Source of the DNA: Anabaena sp. WA102 | GTDB lineage: Bacteria; Cyanobacteriota; Cyanobacteriia; Cyanobacteriales; Nostocaceae | Reading direction: 5' to 3' | NCBI RefSeq assembly: GCF_001277295.1 | Contig: NZ_CP011456.1 | Location: 3,050,001-3,114,000 of the forward strand | Length of the DNA: 64,000 nt | In this document: piece after piece, positions 1 through 10,326 of the stretch | How positions within the stretch are numbered: position 1 is the stretch's first letter | Layout: each line of letters opens with the position of its first letter | Translations under genes and position numbers: made by a program | Notes under the pieces: model-generated | Database searches by the model: none | What the model saw: only the letters and a program-made list of their open reading frames with translations | Told to the model about the DNA's origin: nothing

Positions 1-277
1 AGGATAAATCCCTTGGTTTAGGCTCTTCCCCTTTCGCTCACCACTACTTAGGGAATCTCTAGTTTGATTTCTCTTCCTCCAGCTACTAAGATGTTTCAGT
101 TCGCTGGGTTGGCTCTTTCCTGTCTATATATTCAACAGGTAGTACATAGGGTTGCCCCATTCGGATATTTCCGGCTCTTAGTTTGCTTCCAACTCCCCGG
201 AACATTTCGTCGGTAACCACGTCCTTCTTCGCCTCTGTGTGCCTAGGTATCCACCATTAGCCCTTATTAGCTTGACC
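1..277 (-). rRNA. rrl: 23S ribosomal RNA, 5' part (partial)
   Basis: The complement begins near 277 with GGTCAAGCTAATAAGGGC and continues with the conserved start of bacterial 23S rRNA (GGTGGATACCTAGGCAC). The gene runs off the left edge, so only about 277 nt are present. It is the last visible member of an rrn operon read leftwards from the promoter near 2470. The exact 5' processing site is estimated to within a few bases. Confidence 0.97.
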
Positions 278-433
278 ACATTTTCTGCTTGTTTGCTTTC
301 ACATCCATCTCAATGTCTGTGTCTGCCTGCTTTTTCTCTTTCTCTTATGCAGTTTTCAAGGTTCTGGCTGGAATTTAACCCAGCAGTCAAAAACTATTAT
401 CAATAGTTTCAGTTGCTGTTCTTTTTCCAAATG

Positions 434-506
434 TGGAGGTTAGCGGACTCGAACCGCTGACATCCTGCTTGCAAAGCAGGCGCTCTACCAACTGAGCTAA
501 ACCCCC
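434..506 (-). tRNA. tRNA-Ala (anticodon UGC)
   Basis: A 73-nt cloverleaf is readable on the minus strand from GGGGGTTTAGCTC to the 3' end GCTAACCTCCA, with anticodon loop CTTTGCAAG giving TGC. It lies in the rRNA spacer and is co-transcribed with it. A second copy, identical over all 73 nt, stands alone on the plus strand at 44850-44922. Confidence 0.97.
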
Positions 507-587
507 AAAAAGAACTCAAAATTTCTAGTCATGCTTCAAAAATATTTAATTTTGACTTTTGACTTTTGATTTTTGACTTCCTTCAGG

Positions 588-661
<74 letters not shown>

Positions 662-786
662 TTATCGAACCAAACCATAGTTTGAAAGCTTTACTTCAAG
701 TCTGCGACCGACCTAGGTTAGACCAATTTAGTTTCTATTCACAATTTGCATTGCTTTCAATTTCTAAATGGATTAGGTCTCCCTAA

Positions 787-2274
<1,488 letters not shown>

Positions 2275-2445
2275 TTCGTCTGTTATAAAGCTCTTTCTTA
2301 ACCGTTTTTACAACCACGGTCAGGTTATTTTCTTTCTCTGACGCAGGGTACTTGTTGTATTCTGGCTTTCAAACTATAATATTTTCAAGGTTCGGTGTGC
2401 TGTTCAGTGTTGCCTCTTTTTGGCTGCTCTGTTCGGCACTTATTT

Positions 2446-2474
2446 AATATATCGAATCTACTCTGGTTTGTCAA
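2446..2474 (-). promoter_or_regulatory. rrn operon promoter
   Basis: On the minus strand a perfect -35 box TTGACA (2474-2469) is followed after exactly 17 bases by the -10 box TATATT (2451-2446). This is a near-consensus sigma-70 type promoter, placing the transcript start near 2439. The leader (about 2439-2275) contains a box A (GAACCTTGAAAAT, 2393-2381) matching the one in the 16S-23S spacer, as expected for rRNA antitermination. The divergent glyQ begins 113 bp beyond the -35 box. Confidence 0.85.
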
Positions 2475-2586
2475 CTACTTTGGCAAACTTTTTTTCGGTT
2501 TGTTTTTTGTTTGCCTGAAAACTGCTCATAATGCTGGGTTTAGTCCACAATAGGTTAGGCATTGTTGACTCAAGGAAGAGTAGATA

Positions 2587-3468
2587 GTGAATTTTCAGTC
2601 AGTAATAGCGATATTGCATCAGTTTTGGGAACAGCATGGGTGCTTGATTGCCCAGCCCTATGATATGGAGAAGGGCGCGGGTACTAAGAATCCCCATACT
2701 TTTTTGAGGGCTTTGGGACCTGAACCTTGGTCTGTGGCTTATGTTGAACCTTGTCGTCGTCCGACTGATGGACGTTACGGCGAAAATCCGAATCGGTTTC
2801 AGCATTATTATCAATATCAAGTCTTGATTAAGCCGTCACCGGATGATATTCAGGAAATTTATCTGGATTCTTTACGGGCGTTAGGGATTTGTCCTGAAGA
2901 CCACGATATTCGGTTTGTGGAGGATAATTGGGAAGATGCGACGGTGGGGGCTTGGGGTACTGGCTGGGAAGTGTGGTTAGATGGGATGGAAATTACTCAA
3001 TTTACATATTTCCAGCAATGTGGTGGTATTGATTGCCGTCCTGTGTCTATTGAGATCACTTATGGTTTGGAGCGATTGGTGATGTACCTTCAGCAAGTGG
3101 AGGCAATTACTAAGATTCAGTGGACTGATAACATTACTTATGGTGATGTTCATCTTCAGGGTGAGATTGAACAGTGTACTTATAATTTTGAAGCGTCGAA
3201 TCCTGAGATGTTGCTGACGCTGTTTGGTTTATATGAGCAAGAGGCTACACAATTAACGGAACGAGGATTGGTTTTACCTAGTTTGGATTATGTGATTAAG
3301 TGTTCTCATGCTTTTAATTTGCTTGATGCTAGAGGGGTAATTTCTGTGACGGAACGGACTCGTTACATTACTAGGATTCGGCATTTGGCGAGGAAGGTGG
3401 CTCATTTATATGTTGAGCAAAGGGAAAAGTTAGGTTTTCCACTTTTGATGAATACTTTAGAAGATTAA
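2587..3468 (+). CDS. glyQ: Glycyl-tRNA synthetase alpha subunit
   Basis: The 293-residue protein matches the alpha chain of the bacterial alpha2beta2 glycyl-tRNA synthetase, a class II enzyme that charges tRNA-Gly in the cytoplasm. The family N-terminal signature (QFWEQHGCLIAQPYD) and the class II core (GWEVWLDGMEITQFTYFQQ, then ITYGLERL) are visible and the length is normal. The start is GTG at 2587, preceded by an AGGAAGAG ribosome-binding site. The beta subunit gene glyS is not in this window; unlinked glyQ and glyS are common in cyanobacteria. The gene is divergent from the rrn operon. Confidence 0.97.
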   Translation: MNFQSVIAILHQFWEQHGCLIAQPYDMEKGAGTKNPHTFLRALGPEPWSVAYVEPCRRPTDGRYGENPNRFQHYYQYQVLIKPSPDDIQEIYLDSLRALGICPEDHDIRFVEDNWEDATVGAWGTGWEVWLDGMEITQFTYFQQCGGIDCRPVSIEITYGLERLVMYLQQVEAITKIQWTDNITYGDVHLQGEIEQCTYNFEASNPEMLLTLFGLYEQEATQLTERGLVLPSLDYVIKCSHAFNLLDARGVISVTERTRYITRIRHLARKVAHLYVEQREKLGFPLLMNTLED

Positions 3469-3472
3469 TCTT

Positions 3473-3600
3473 AGGGACTTCCAATTAAAAAAATACCCAA
3501 AAATCTCTTGTGGTGCGGGCATCTTGCCCGCTAATCATCAAGGACGGGCAGGATGCCCATCCCACAAAATTGGGTAATTTATTTTTTGGTGTTCCCTTAA
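3473..3600. repeat. Small inverted-repeat element (MITE-like family F, copy 1)
   Basis: Imperfect inverted ends (TTAGGGACTTCCAA at the left, complement of TTGGTGTTCCCTTAA at the right) enclose a strong inner hairpin. The inner arms are GCGGGCATCTTGCCCGC and GGACGGGCAGGATGCCCA. The left 45 bp recur in reverse orientation at 55635-55681, which argues for a dispersed element and not only a glyQ terminator. No ORF is inside. Confidence 0.6.
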
Positions 3601-3646
3601 GCAATCGGATTTTTATTCAGATTTTTTTCAATACCTTTGATATACA

Positions 3647-3801
3647 TAGGACTCCTATTTGATTTTTGAACAAAACTCGGTACACCTTAATATTCTGGAA
3701 TCGTCTTGCCTCTTGCCTTTTGCCTTTTGCCTCTTGCCTTCCTAAGTAGAAAAATATGGCTAACGCCGCGCTCCGCTATCAGGAATCAAACCGGATTCCT
3801 A
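3647..3801. repeat. MITE-like element C, copy 1, with nested repeats
   Basis: The ends TAGGACTCCTATTTGATT and (complement) TAGGAATCCGGTTTGATT form an imperfect terminal inverted repeat. A second copy is at 48754-48877. Inside this copy there is a CTTGCCTTTTGC-type short tandem tract. Near 3755-3780 there is a 26-bp insert (TATGGCTAACGCC to CTCCGCTATC) that the second copy lacks. The flanks are compatible with a TA target duplication. The element lies just before the comEC-like remnant. Confidence 0.65.
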
Positions 3802-3831
3802 GGCTTGGTGCTTTGGCATTTATTTTGATTT

Positions 3832-4047
3832 ATGATGCAGACGAGTGGAATAATTATCTGTCTTAGTTATATTTTGGGTTTGCTGTTTACGGCAATTCCT
3901 TGGGGATGGTGACAAGTTCGTAAGAAAATTGGGCGATCGCAAGCTCGTTTATTAGGTGTTCCTGAATGTCCCCTTGTCAGTGCAATGGTTTTGGGTGGTA
4001 AAGCCGTTGATTTACCTTATAAGAGACTAGTGGTCTGTCAAGCTTAA
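3832..4047 (+). pseudogene. Remnant of a comEC-like DNA-uptake channel gene
   Basis: Read from ATG 3832, the frame gives MMQTSGIIICLSYILGLLF, then TAIPWGW and a TGA stop at 3910. The same frame continues with KKIGRSQARLLGVPECPLVS and AMVLGGKAVDLPYKR to a stop at 4045. The first part resembles the N-terminal membrane segment of cyanobacterial ComEC and the second resembles its central competence domain, so the roughly 170 or more residues between them and everything after appear deleted. The MITE-like element at 4027-4124 interrupts the 3' end. The ComEC assignment is from memory of the family; that the gene is dead is clear from the sequence. Confidence 0.55.
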
Positions 4048-4124
4048 AATTGTCTGTATCCAATTTTGGGAATCTTTGATTTGAGAACCGATTAAACACA
4101 AAAACAAAATTGACAGGCCACTAG
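4027..4124. repeat. MITE-like element D, copy 1 (98 bp)
   Basis: The left end CTAGTGGTCTGTCAA is matched by the right end complement CTAGTGGCCTGTCAA, differing at one base. The interior has no coding sequence. TA or CTAG at both borders may be the target duplication, as in IS630/Tc1-like elements. A longer relative with the same termini is at about 61686-61836. Confidence 0.65.
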
Positions 4125-4192
4125 ATAATTCTTTTCATTATGGTGCGACGTGGTTAACAATGGAGAAGATGTATTTTTAGTAGTGTAAATTT

Positions 4193-4441
4193 ATGCCTAG
4201 AACTCCTAACGAATATGCTGTCTTTTTGCTGTTAGACAATGGACATAGGGAAGAAGTGCGTTTTTCTACCTTTCCAGAATTTCAAAAATGGTATAGCGGC
4301 GTATTAACTCCAAAGCAGGATTCAAATGAGTTTATTAACGTACCGATTAAGAATATTCAAGGCGAATATCTAGTGGTGCGTCCGTCCAAGATTGCAGGAA
4401 TTCGGGTAGAACCTGTTTTTAATTCTAGTATTGAAAGATAA
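4193..4441 (+). CDS. Small conserved-looking hypothetical protein
   Basis: An 82-residue soluble protein of unknown function with no signal peptide or membrane segment. It is mixed alpha/beta in character (EYAVFLLLDNGHREEVRFST near the start). Its stop lies only 2 bp before the ATG of the murein transglycosylase gene, so the two are probably co-transcribed and translationally coupled. I do not recognise a named family. Confidence 0.7.
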   Translation: MPRTPNEYAVFLLLDNGHREEVRFSTFPEFQKWYSGVLTPKQDSNEFINVPIKNIQGEYLVVRPSKIAGIRVEPVFNSSIER

Positions 4442-4443
4442 AC

Positions 4444-5670
4444 ATGAGAAAAAACCTTACTTTGCTTGCCTTAAGTCTGGGAATTGCCTTTATAAATCCA
4501 CTTTCCTCAGTTGTAGCTCAAGCTCCTAATTCGCAGCCAGTCACGATACCAGTGACCCCGGAAATACCACCTGTAGTAGTACCAGCCCTCGAACCTATTA
4601 ATTTAGAAACTGTTTGTACCCCCCAGAATTGCTTAGGTTTAGATGAACAACTTTGGGGTAAACAGGGTGATAAACAAGCATTGCTGACCTCCATAGATAA
4701 CAGTTTGCGCTATTTGGCAACTAATAAAGCTGTTACAGCCTATCAAAATTACCCAATTAAGGAAATTACCCTTAATCGGGTGCAGCGGAGTTTGCTACGC
4801 TTTCGGCAATTGGTTGTGAGTTCTCAGTCGGCGGCTGAACTACAAGCTGCTGTGCGGCGAGAGTTTGTCTTTTACCAGTCTGTAGGCAACGATGGCAAGG
4901 GAACTGTTAAGTTTACAGCTTATTATGAGCCTGTGTATGTTGCCAGCCGAGTTAGAACTGCTGTATATAAGTATCCTCTTTATAGTCTGCCGCCAGATTT
5001 CCAGAAATGGACAAAACCCCATCCTAAACGGATTGATTTGGAAGGCAAAAATGGGTTGCTGGGGGATAAAAGCAAGTTACGAGGGTTAGAAATTGTCTGG
5101 TTTAGTAATCGTCTAGATCCATACATGGTTCAGATCCAAGGTTCTGCCCAAATTAAATTAACTAATGGGCAAAGAACATCTGTTGGTTATGCTGGAGGAA
5201 CTGATTATGCTTGGACTTCTATCGGTAAAGAACTAGCAAAAGATGGGAAACTGCCACTGAGTGGTTTAACCATGCCTAAGTTAATTACTTATTTTCGCCA
5301 AAATCCCAAGGAGTTAAGTAATTATTTACCACGTTGGGAAAGGTTTGTTTTCTTTGCAGAAACCAACGGTACGCCTGCTACAGGTAGTATTGTTGTCCCT
5401 GTCACCGCGGAACGTTCCATTGCTACAGATAAGTCTCTCATGCCACCGGGTGCATTAGCCCTAATTATCAATTCATTTCCTTATCCTACTAATGGTGGCA
5501 AACTGGAATCTCGTCTAGTTAACCGTTTTGTCTTAGATCAAGACACAGGTAGTGCAATTAAAGGACCAGGAAGAGTTGATTATTTCATGGGTTCTGGTCA
5601 ATTAGCAGGCGATCGCGCTGGTATTTCTGGCGGCAACGGTTCACTATTCTATTTACTATTAAAAGAATAG
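4444..5670 (+). CDS. mltA: MltA-type lytic murein transglycosylase
   Basis: A 408-residue exported protein with an N-terminal signal peptide (hydrophobic residues 4-25, cleavage likely after VVAQA). A Pro/Val-rich linker precedes the MltA catalytic barrel (FTAYYEPVYVASR, then YMVQIQGSAQIKLTNG). The C-terminal 3D domain contains the conserved RVDYFMGSGQLAGDRAG, whose aspartate is the catalytic residue in characterised MltA. It cleaves the glycosidic bonds of peptidoglycan to give 1,6-anhydro ends, in the periplasm. No lipobox is evident, unlike the E. coli enzyme. It sits 2 bp after the 82-residue gene. Confidence 0.92.
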   Translation: MRKNLTLLALSLGIAFINPLSSVVAQAPNSQPVTIPVTPEIPPVVVPALEPINLETVCTPQNCLGLDEQLWGKQGDKQALLTSIDNSLRYLATNKAVTAYQNYPIKEITLNRVQRSLLRFRQLVVSSQSAAELQAAVRREFVFYQSVGNDGKGTVKFTAYYEPVYVASRVRTAVYKYPLYSLPPDFQKWTKPHPKRIDLEGKNGLLGDKSKLRGLEIVWFSNRLDPYMVQIQGSAQIKLTNGQRTSVGYAGGTDYAWTSIGKELAKDGKLPLSGLTMPKLITYFRQNPKELSNYLPRWERFVFFAETNGTPATGSIVVPVTAERSIATDKSLMPPGALALIINSFPYPTNGGKLESRLVNRFVLDQDTGSAIKGPGRVDYFMGSGQLAGDRAGISGGNGSLFYLLLKE

Positions 5671-5680
5671 GAGTCAGTAA

Positions 5681-5712
5681 GTAGGGGCGCAGGGCTTGCG
5701 CCCTTTGTCAGG
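5681..5712. repeat. GC-rich palindromic repeat (family B)
   Basis: GTAGGGGCGCAGGG-CTT-GCGCCC is a short hairpin that recurs in this window at about 18460, 25062, 35405 (inverted) and 54176. It always lies between genes and is often linked to CAGGAGT or TCAGGAG motifs. It could act as a weak terminator but is best described as a dispersed repeat. Confidence 0.7.
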
Positions 5713-5759
5713 AGTAAGAGAAGACAGAAGAAAGAAGTTTCTCCCCAAGTCCCCAGTCC

Positions 5760-6632
5760 CTAATAAGGTGGATAACTAAATTCATCGTCATCCGCATATA
5801 CATAAGAATTGGTAACACCAGACGTTTCTACCTTAGAAGCCTCTGGTTTAATTACTTCCTTACCAAATTCTTTGTATTCTTCAAAAGCCTTACAAATAAT
5901 TTCCGACTCAGGAGAGTCTGAAGCAATCATATAATCTGTTAAAGTGGAAATCGTGGGATGTTTATAATCTACAGTTGAAGCCACCAAAGCAATATTCGGT
6001 TCTATTCCTCTTTCTTCAGGTTCAATTATAGGGCAAAAAATCCCATGAGCATGGAATAAAGGACCTTTAGGAGTTAGTGGTTTCTTTTGAAAACCAGCAT
6101 AAGCTTTTTCCAATTCCCCAGCAAAACCGCCAGTAATTCGCCCTTGTTGATATTCAGCGTAATTTTTCCCAAAACTAGCGCCGGGTGAACCACTCAGAGT
6201 TAATTGCAGAGGTGATTGATGCAAAAACTTTTTATCTTCACCGACTAAAAAAATCAAATGGCGAGTATAAATTTTAAATTTAAGTTTATCAGCTAAAAAC
6301 TCTTCTTTGTAATCTTTGTATGTACCTAATCTAATCTTGGTTTCCCGATCTTGTACCGACAACGGACCACGACGCACTATCACTAATCTAGGAGTAGTAG
6401 TAATAAATATTGTTTCTACTTCTCCAGAACTAAATTCATGTTCCACCTGTTGCCAATTATCATCTGGCTGAAATCTAACGGATTGAGCATTATCGCGGCT
6501 AATCGCTAAACCATAGCTTTGTAAACCATCTGTACCATACCGAGGATTGATCATTAAACCCCAGGGAATCACTTGGGACGGTGGGGCGTTGAACTTTTCG
6601 TCTTCAAAGTCGAACTTAGCAGATGCTTTCAT
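5760..6632 (-). CDS. Hypothetical cyanobacterial protein (possibly DUF5895)
   Basis: A 290-residue soluble protein without signal peptide or transmembrane helices. It opens with a motif around VIPWGLMINPRYG and ends with an acidic, Tyr-rich tail (YVYADDDEFSYPPY). The centre (LSGSPGASFGKNYAEYQQG) is glycine-rich. Size and opening resemble the cyanobacterial DUF5895 family, but I cannot confirm this and no function is known to me. The ATG at 6632 is preceded by an AT-rich region. It is convergent with the murein transglycosylase gene. Confidence 0.75.
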   Translation of the reverse strand: MKASAKFDFEDEKFNAPPSQVIPWGLMINPRYGTDGLQSYGLAISRDNAQSVRFQPDDNWQQVEHEFSSGEVETIFITTTPRLVIVRRGPLSVQDRETKIRLGTYKDYKEEFLADKLKFKIYTRHLIFLVGEDKKFLHQSPLQLTLSGSPGASFGKNYAEYQQGRITGGFAGELEKAYAGFQKKPLTPKGPLFHAHGIFCPIIEPEERGIEPNIALVASTVDYKHPTISTLTDYMIASDSPESEIICKAFEEYKEFGKEVIKPEASKVETSGVTNSYVYADDDEFSYPPY

Positions 6633-6870
6633 GATTTTAGAATATCAGCGTGTTTAGTTTAATAAGTCTATCGTTTGTACCATATTTTGTACCATCTATC
6701 TCCGAGATTAGACACTTTCTGAATTAGATTGTAACAATTTTTGTTTAAATCCATTAATTCATCCCTTCTTATCTGCGTTTATCTGCGTTTATCTGCGTTC
6801 AATTATTCTTAATCTCCTACTCTATTTGATATTAGGGCAATTCATCAATTACCCTAACAACTTATCTCAA

Positions 6871-8214
6871 CTACAATGCACCAGCCGCAGTTTTATCAAG
6901 AACACCATTACTTAAATGGCCAGTAATATTCATCGCTTGCAGAACTGGATAACCTTGAATCCCATGAGGATAATCAATGACACTCACAGCCCCATTACCT
7001 TGACGGAAGTTCCAGAAATTCTCGTTAGATAAACCGAGAATATGACACAACAAGGTTTTATTAGTGGCATCATGGGCGACGACCAATCCTAGTTGTAATT
7101 GCTGCGATTGGGCATTTTCGACTATAGTATTCCAATCAGCAACACTGCGTTCTTTTACCTGTGTTAAATTTTCTCCTTGTGGCATTTGCACATTGGCGGG
7201 GATTGTGCGCCAACTTTCTAATTCTCCAGGAAATTCTTGCTCAATTTCTGATTCAAATTTGCCTTCCCAAAGTCCGTGACTAATTTCTCTCAAACCAGCA
7301 AATAGTTCTAAGTTTAAACTGGCATGATATTTTAAGATAATTTCCGCTGTTTCCTTGGGACGGGACATAGTGCTGCTAACTGCAAAATCAATATTTACGT
7401 CTTTGAGAAATTCTGCGGCTTTTGCGGCTTGGTTTCTACCATGATCATTGAGGGGAATATCAATTTGTCCTTGAAATTTACCTTGACGATTCCATTCCGT
7501 TTCCCCATGACGGACTAATAATAATCTTACACCTTTGTGACCAGGACGTAGAGAAGGGAAAGTTTCACCCAGATGTTGGGTTTGATTCATAGATTCTAAC
7601 TGCACAGGTTCGCCTAAACCACCGGCAAAATTCAAAATACTAATACCGCAGTTAGACTGTTGTAAACAATGGTAACGACTGGGGGAAATTCCCAACGCGG
7701 TGCTAATTAAGGCACGATTGATGCCATTATGACCCACAATCAGGATAGTTTCCCCTTGGTGTTGGGGGAGAATATCTTGCCAAAATTGCTTGGCTTGGGC
7801 GTATAAAACCAGAACTGGGAAATGTTCTTTAGTTCCTGAAGGTTCATCTAAAACCATGCGAAACTCGTGGGGATGTTTTTTCCAGGTGCGGTAATCTTCA
7901 GTAAACTTTTCTTGGACTTCACTTGTAGTCATTCCTACCCATAAGGGTAAATCAACTTCTACCAACTGTTCATCAATTTGAATGACAGCAGATTGTGTAG
8001 CCAATTGACTGCGGATAATTTCCGCTGTGGATTTAGCTCGCTGGAGGGGACTACTATAAATAGCTTGAAAGGAAATACTACTGAGGGCAATACCAGCTTG
8101 ACTGGCATCATTTTGACCTTTGGCGGTTAAAGATGAGGCATCAGTACGCCCTTGAATACGTTTTTCTATATTGTAGGTACTTTGACCATGACGCACGATG
8201 ATCACACGGGTCAT
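6871..8214 (-). CDS. Double-domain histidine phosphatase (phosphoglycerate mutase-like)
   Basis: A 447-residue protein with two tandem histidine phosphatase domains. The first opens with VIIVRHGQSTYN at residues 4-15 and has VGHNG near the middle. The second has LLLVRHGETEWN near residue 229 and VVAHDATN later. Each RHG motif supplies the histidine phosphorylated during catalysis, and both look intact. Such fused proteins are frequent in cyanobacteria and are often annotated as phosphoglycerate mutase or CobC-like alpha-ribazole phosphatase. The true substrate cannot be told from sequence. Confidence 0.9.
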   Translation of the reverse strand: MTRVIIVRHGQSTYNIEKRIQGRTDASSLTAKGQNDASQAGIALSSISFQAIYSSPLQRAKSTAEIIRSQLATQSAVIQIDEQLVEVDLPLWVGMTTSEVQEKFTEDYRTWKKHPHEFRMVLDEPSGTKEHFPVLVLYAQAKQFWQDILPQHQGETILIVGHNGINRALISTALGISPSRYHCLQQSNCGISILNFAGGLGEPVQLESMNQTQHLGETFPSLRPGHKGVRLLLVRHGETEWNRQGKFQGQIDIPLNDHGRNQAAKAAEFLKDVNIDFAVSSTMSRPKETAEIILKYHASLNLELFAGLREISHGLWEGKFESEIEQEFPGELESWRTIPANVQMPQGENLTQVKERSVADWNTIVENAQSQQLQLGLVVAHDATNKTLLCHILGLSNENFWNFRQGNGAVSVIDYPHGIQGYPVLQAMNITGHLSNGVLDKTAAGAL

Positions 8215-8664
8215 TTTTTTTGTTTCCTCTATGCAAAGCCCTAATTTTACTACAAAATGTTCCGACTGGGCGATCGCTCTCCTTGTTGATGATCTTTAAA
8301 ATACAGACTTAATAATTAATACAGCCTAAATTAATAACTAAGCTGTAATTTTAAACAACATAATTCATCTATTTTAACTAGTTGAATAGGTGGAACTAGA
8401 ATAGCTGTATTTGCCTCCGGTTCTAGAGCAAAAAATATTCAGAAGGAACAGGAATCAATAGGGAACAGAAAAAACTCATGTTTAGAAACATGAGATTGAA
8501 ATAATGACACTATTTTTTTGTGCTACGCATCTCAAAAAACATCCTTTTTTGACTGAGATTTAAACTCTGAAACTTTAGTTTCTTATCTATTCCCTGTTCC
8601 CTATTCCCTATTCCCTGTTCCCTATTCCCTATTCCCTATTCCCTGTTCCCTCTTTTTGTAAACA
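8215..8664. repeat. Intergenic region with TTCCCTR heptamer tandem repeat
   Basis: A 450-bp gap between divergent genes. At 8588-8652 lies a run of about nine 7-bp units alternating TTCCCTG and TTCCCTA, a short tandemly repeated repetitive (STRR) sequence of the type known in heterocystous cyanobacteria. The tract ends about 12 bp before the ATG of the GMC oxidoreductase, so it forms part of that gene's leader. The remainder is AT-rich, with no ORF or RNA recognised. Confidence 0.75.
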
Positions 8665-10197
8665 ATGACTGTCAATCATTACGACTTTATCATCGTTGGT
8701 ACTGGTGCTGGAGGTGGAACTTTAGCCTACAAATTAGCATCCAGTGGCAAGAAAATTTTAGTTTTAGAACAAGGTAATTTTTTACCTAAAGAAAAAGCTA
8801 ATTGGGATACTCAAGAAGTTTCTCGGAAAGAACGCTATCGGACTAGTGAACTATGGTATGACAAACACGGGAAAGCTATCAAACCTCTCACACATTATTA
8901 TGTGGGTGGTAATACTAAATTTTATGGTGGGACTTTGTTTAGATTGCGTGAACGAGATTTTGAAAAGGTTATTCATGAAGATGGGATTTCTCCAGAATGG
9001 CCATTAAAATATCAAGATTTCGCTCCCTACTATGACGAAGCCGAAAAACTTTATGATGTACATGGTAAACGAGGTCTTGACCCTACTGAACCGCAGATTA
9101 ATCAAGAATATCCTTTTTCACCATTGAGTCATGAGCCTTATATTCAAGAAGTCCATGACTCTTTAAAATATCAAGGTTTTCATCCTTTTTATCAACCACT
9201 GGCTATCAAACTCAATGAGGTAAATCGGAGTTTAAGTGCTTGTATTCGTTGTCATACTTGTGATGGTTTTCCGTGTTTAATTGATGGTAAAGCTGATGCG
9301 GATATCAATTGTGTTCGTCCAGCAATGACTTATGCAAATATCACATTAATAACTGAAGCAAAGGTAGTATGTTTACATACTAGCCCATCGGGTCGAGAAG
9401 TGACTGGAGTGGAAGTAGAAATAGGAAATCAACGGCAGATATTTTCTGGGGATATTGTGGTATTAGCTTGTGGTGCAGTTAATTCGGCATTGCTGTTACT
9501 GAAATCTGCTAATGAGCAACACCCCAATGGATTAGCTAATAGTTCTCATCTTGTGGGACGCAATTACATGACACATAATTTTGCTGTGGTCATGACTTTA
9601 AATACCAAGTTGAATAATACAATTTTTCCGAAAACTTTGGCTTTTACTGATTTTTATTGGGGAAATCAAGATTTTGCTTATCCTATGGGGAGTGTGCAAT
9701 TACTGGGTGGGGCAAATAAGGATAAAATACTTGCTTATGGTCCGCCTTTGATGCCTAATTTTATAGCTGAGGCTATAGCGAATCATTCCCTATCTTGGTT
9801 AGTAATCACAGAGGATTTACCAGATTTTAATAATAGGGTTTTGAGTAGAAATGGGCAGGTTTTCCTGGAATATACTCATAATAATCAAAGGGCTTTTAAT
9901 AAATTAATTCAGCAATGGATTCAGGTTTTACAATCAATTTCTGTATTTCAATCACCTGGAACTTTACATATTCCTCAAAAAATGGGTTTAAGAGAAGTGA
10001 CTCATCAATGTGGTACTTGTCGTTTTGGAGAAGATCCCAATAATTCGGTTCTAGATATCAATTGTCGGACTCATGATGTTGATAATCTTTATGTTGTTGA
10101 TGGGAGCTTTTTTCCTTCTAGTGCTGCGGTAAATCCTTCATTAACTATTATTGCTAATGCTTTGCGGGTGGGAGAACATTTATTGACAAGGATATAG
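8665..10197 (+). CDS. GMC-family FAD-dependent oxidoreductase
   Basis: A 510-residue flavoprotein. The FAD-binding Rossmann motif (DFIIVGTGAGGGTLAYKLA, residues 7-25) is followed by LVLEQG. The GMC region is YYVGGNTKFYGGTLFRLRERDF, read here in two parts. The C-terminal active-site region has THQCGTCRFG and VVDGSFFPSSAAVNPSLT, which carry the His and Asn expected in glucose-methanol-choline oxidoreductases. Four cysteines in ACIRCHTCDGFPC could bind a metal or form a redox pair. The substrate is an unidentified alcohol or sugar. A heptamer STRR replaces a normal ribosome-binding region. Confidence 0.9.
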   Translation: MTVNHYDFIIVGTGAGGGTLAYKLASSGKKILVLEQGNFLPKEKANWDTQEVSRKERYRTSELWYDKHGKAIKPLTHYYVGGNTKFYGGTLFRLRERDFEKVIHEDGISPEWPLKYQDFAPYYDEAEKLYDVHGKRGLDPTEPQINQEYPFSPLSHEPYIQEVHDSLKYQGFHPFYQPLAIKLNEVNRSLSACIRCHTCDGFPCLIDGKADADINCVRPAMTYANITLITEAKVVCLHTSPSGREVTGVEVEIGNQRQIFSGDIVVLACGAVNSALLLLKSANEQHPNGLANSSHLVGRNYMTHNFAVVMTLNTKLNNTIFPKTLAFTDFYWGNQDFAYPMGSVQLLGGANKDKILAYGPPLMPNFIAEAIANHSLSWLVITEDLPDFNNRVLSRNGQVFLEYTHNNQRAFNKLIQQWIQVLQSISVFQSPGTLHIPQKMGLREVTHQCGTCRFGEDPNNSVLDINCRTHDVDNLYVVDGSFFPSSAAVNPSLTIIANALRVGEHLLTRI

Positions 10198-10326
10198 TAT
10201 TTGTGGTGGGGATGGAATATAATTAAGGGCGGGGAAACCCCTACAGGTCACGGTAAGCATTTTTTCTCAGAATCAGGATGTCCAGGATTAAAGGATGTAC
10301 AGGATGAAAATAGGGATTTTATCACT

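Noticed and set aside
8588..8652. Heptamer TTCCCTR run as a protein-binding operator
   Set aside because: The same type of tract occurs at many unrelated loci, so it is treated as STRR repeat.
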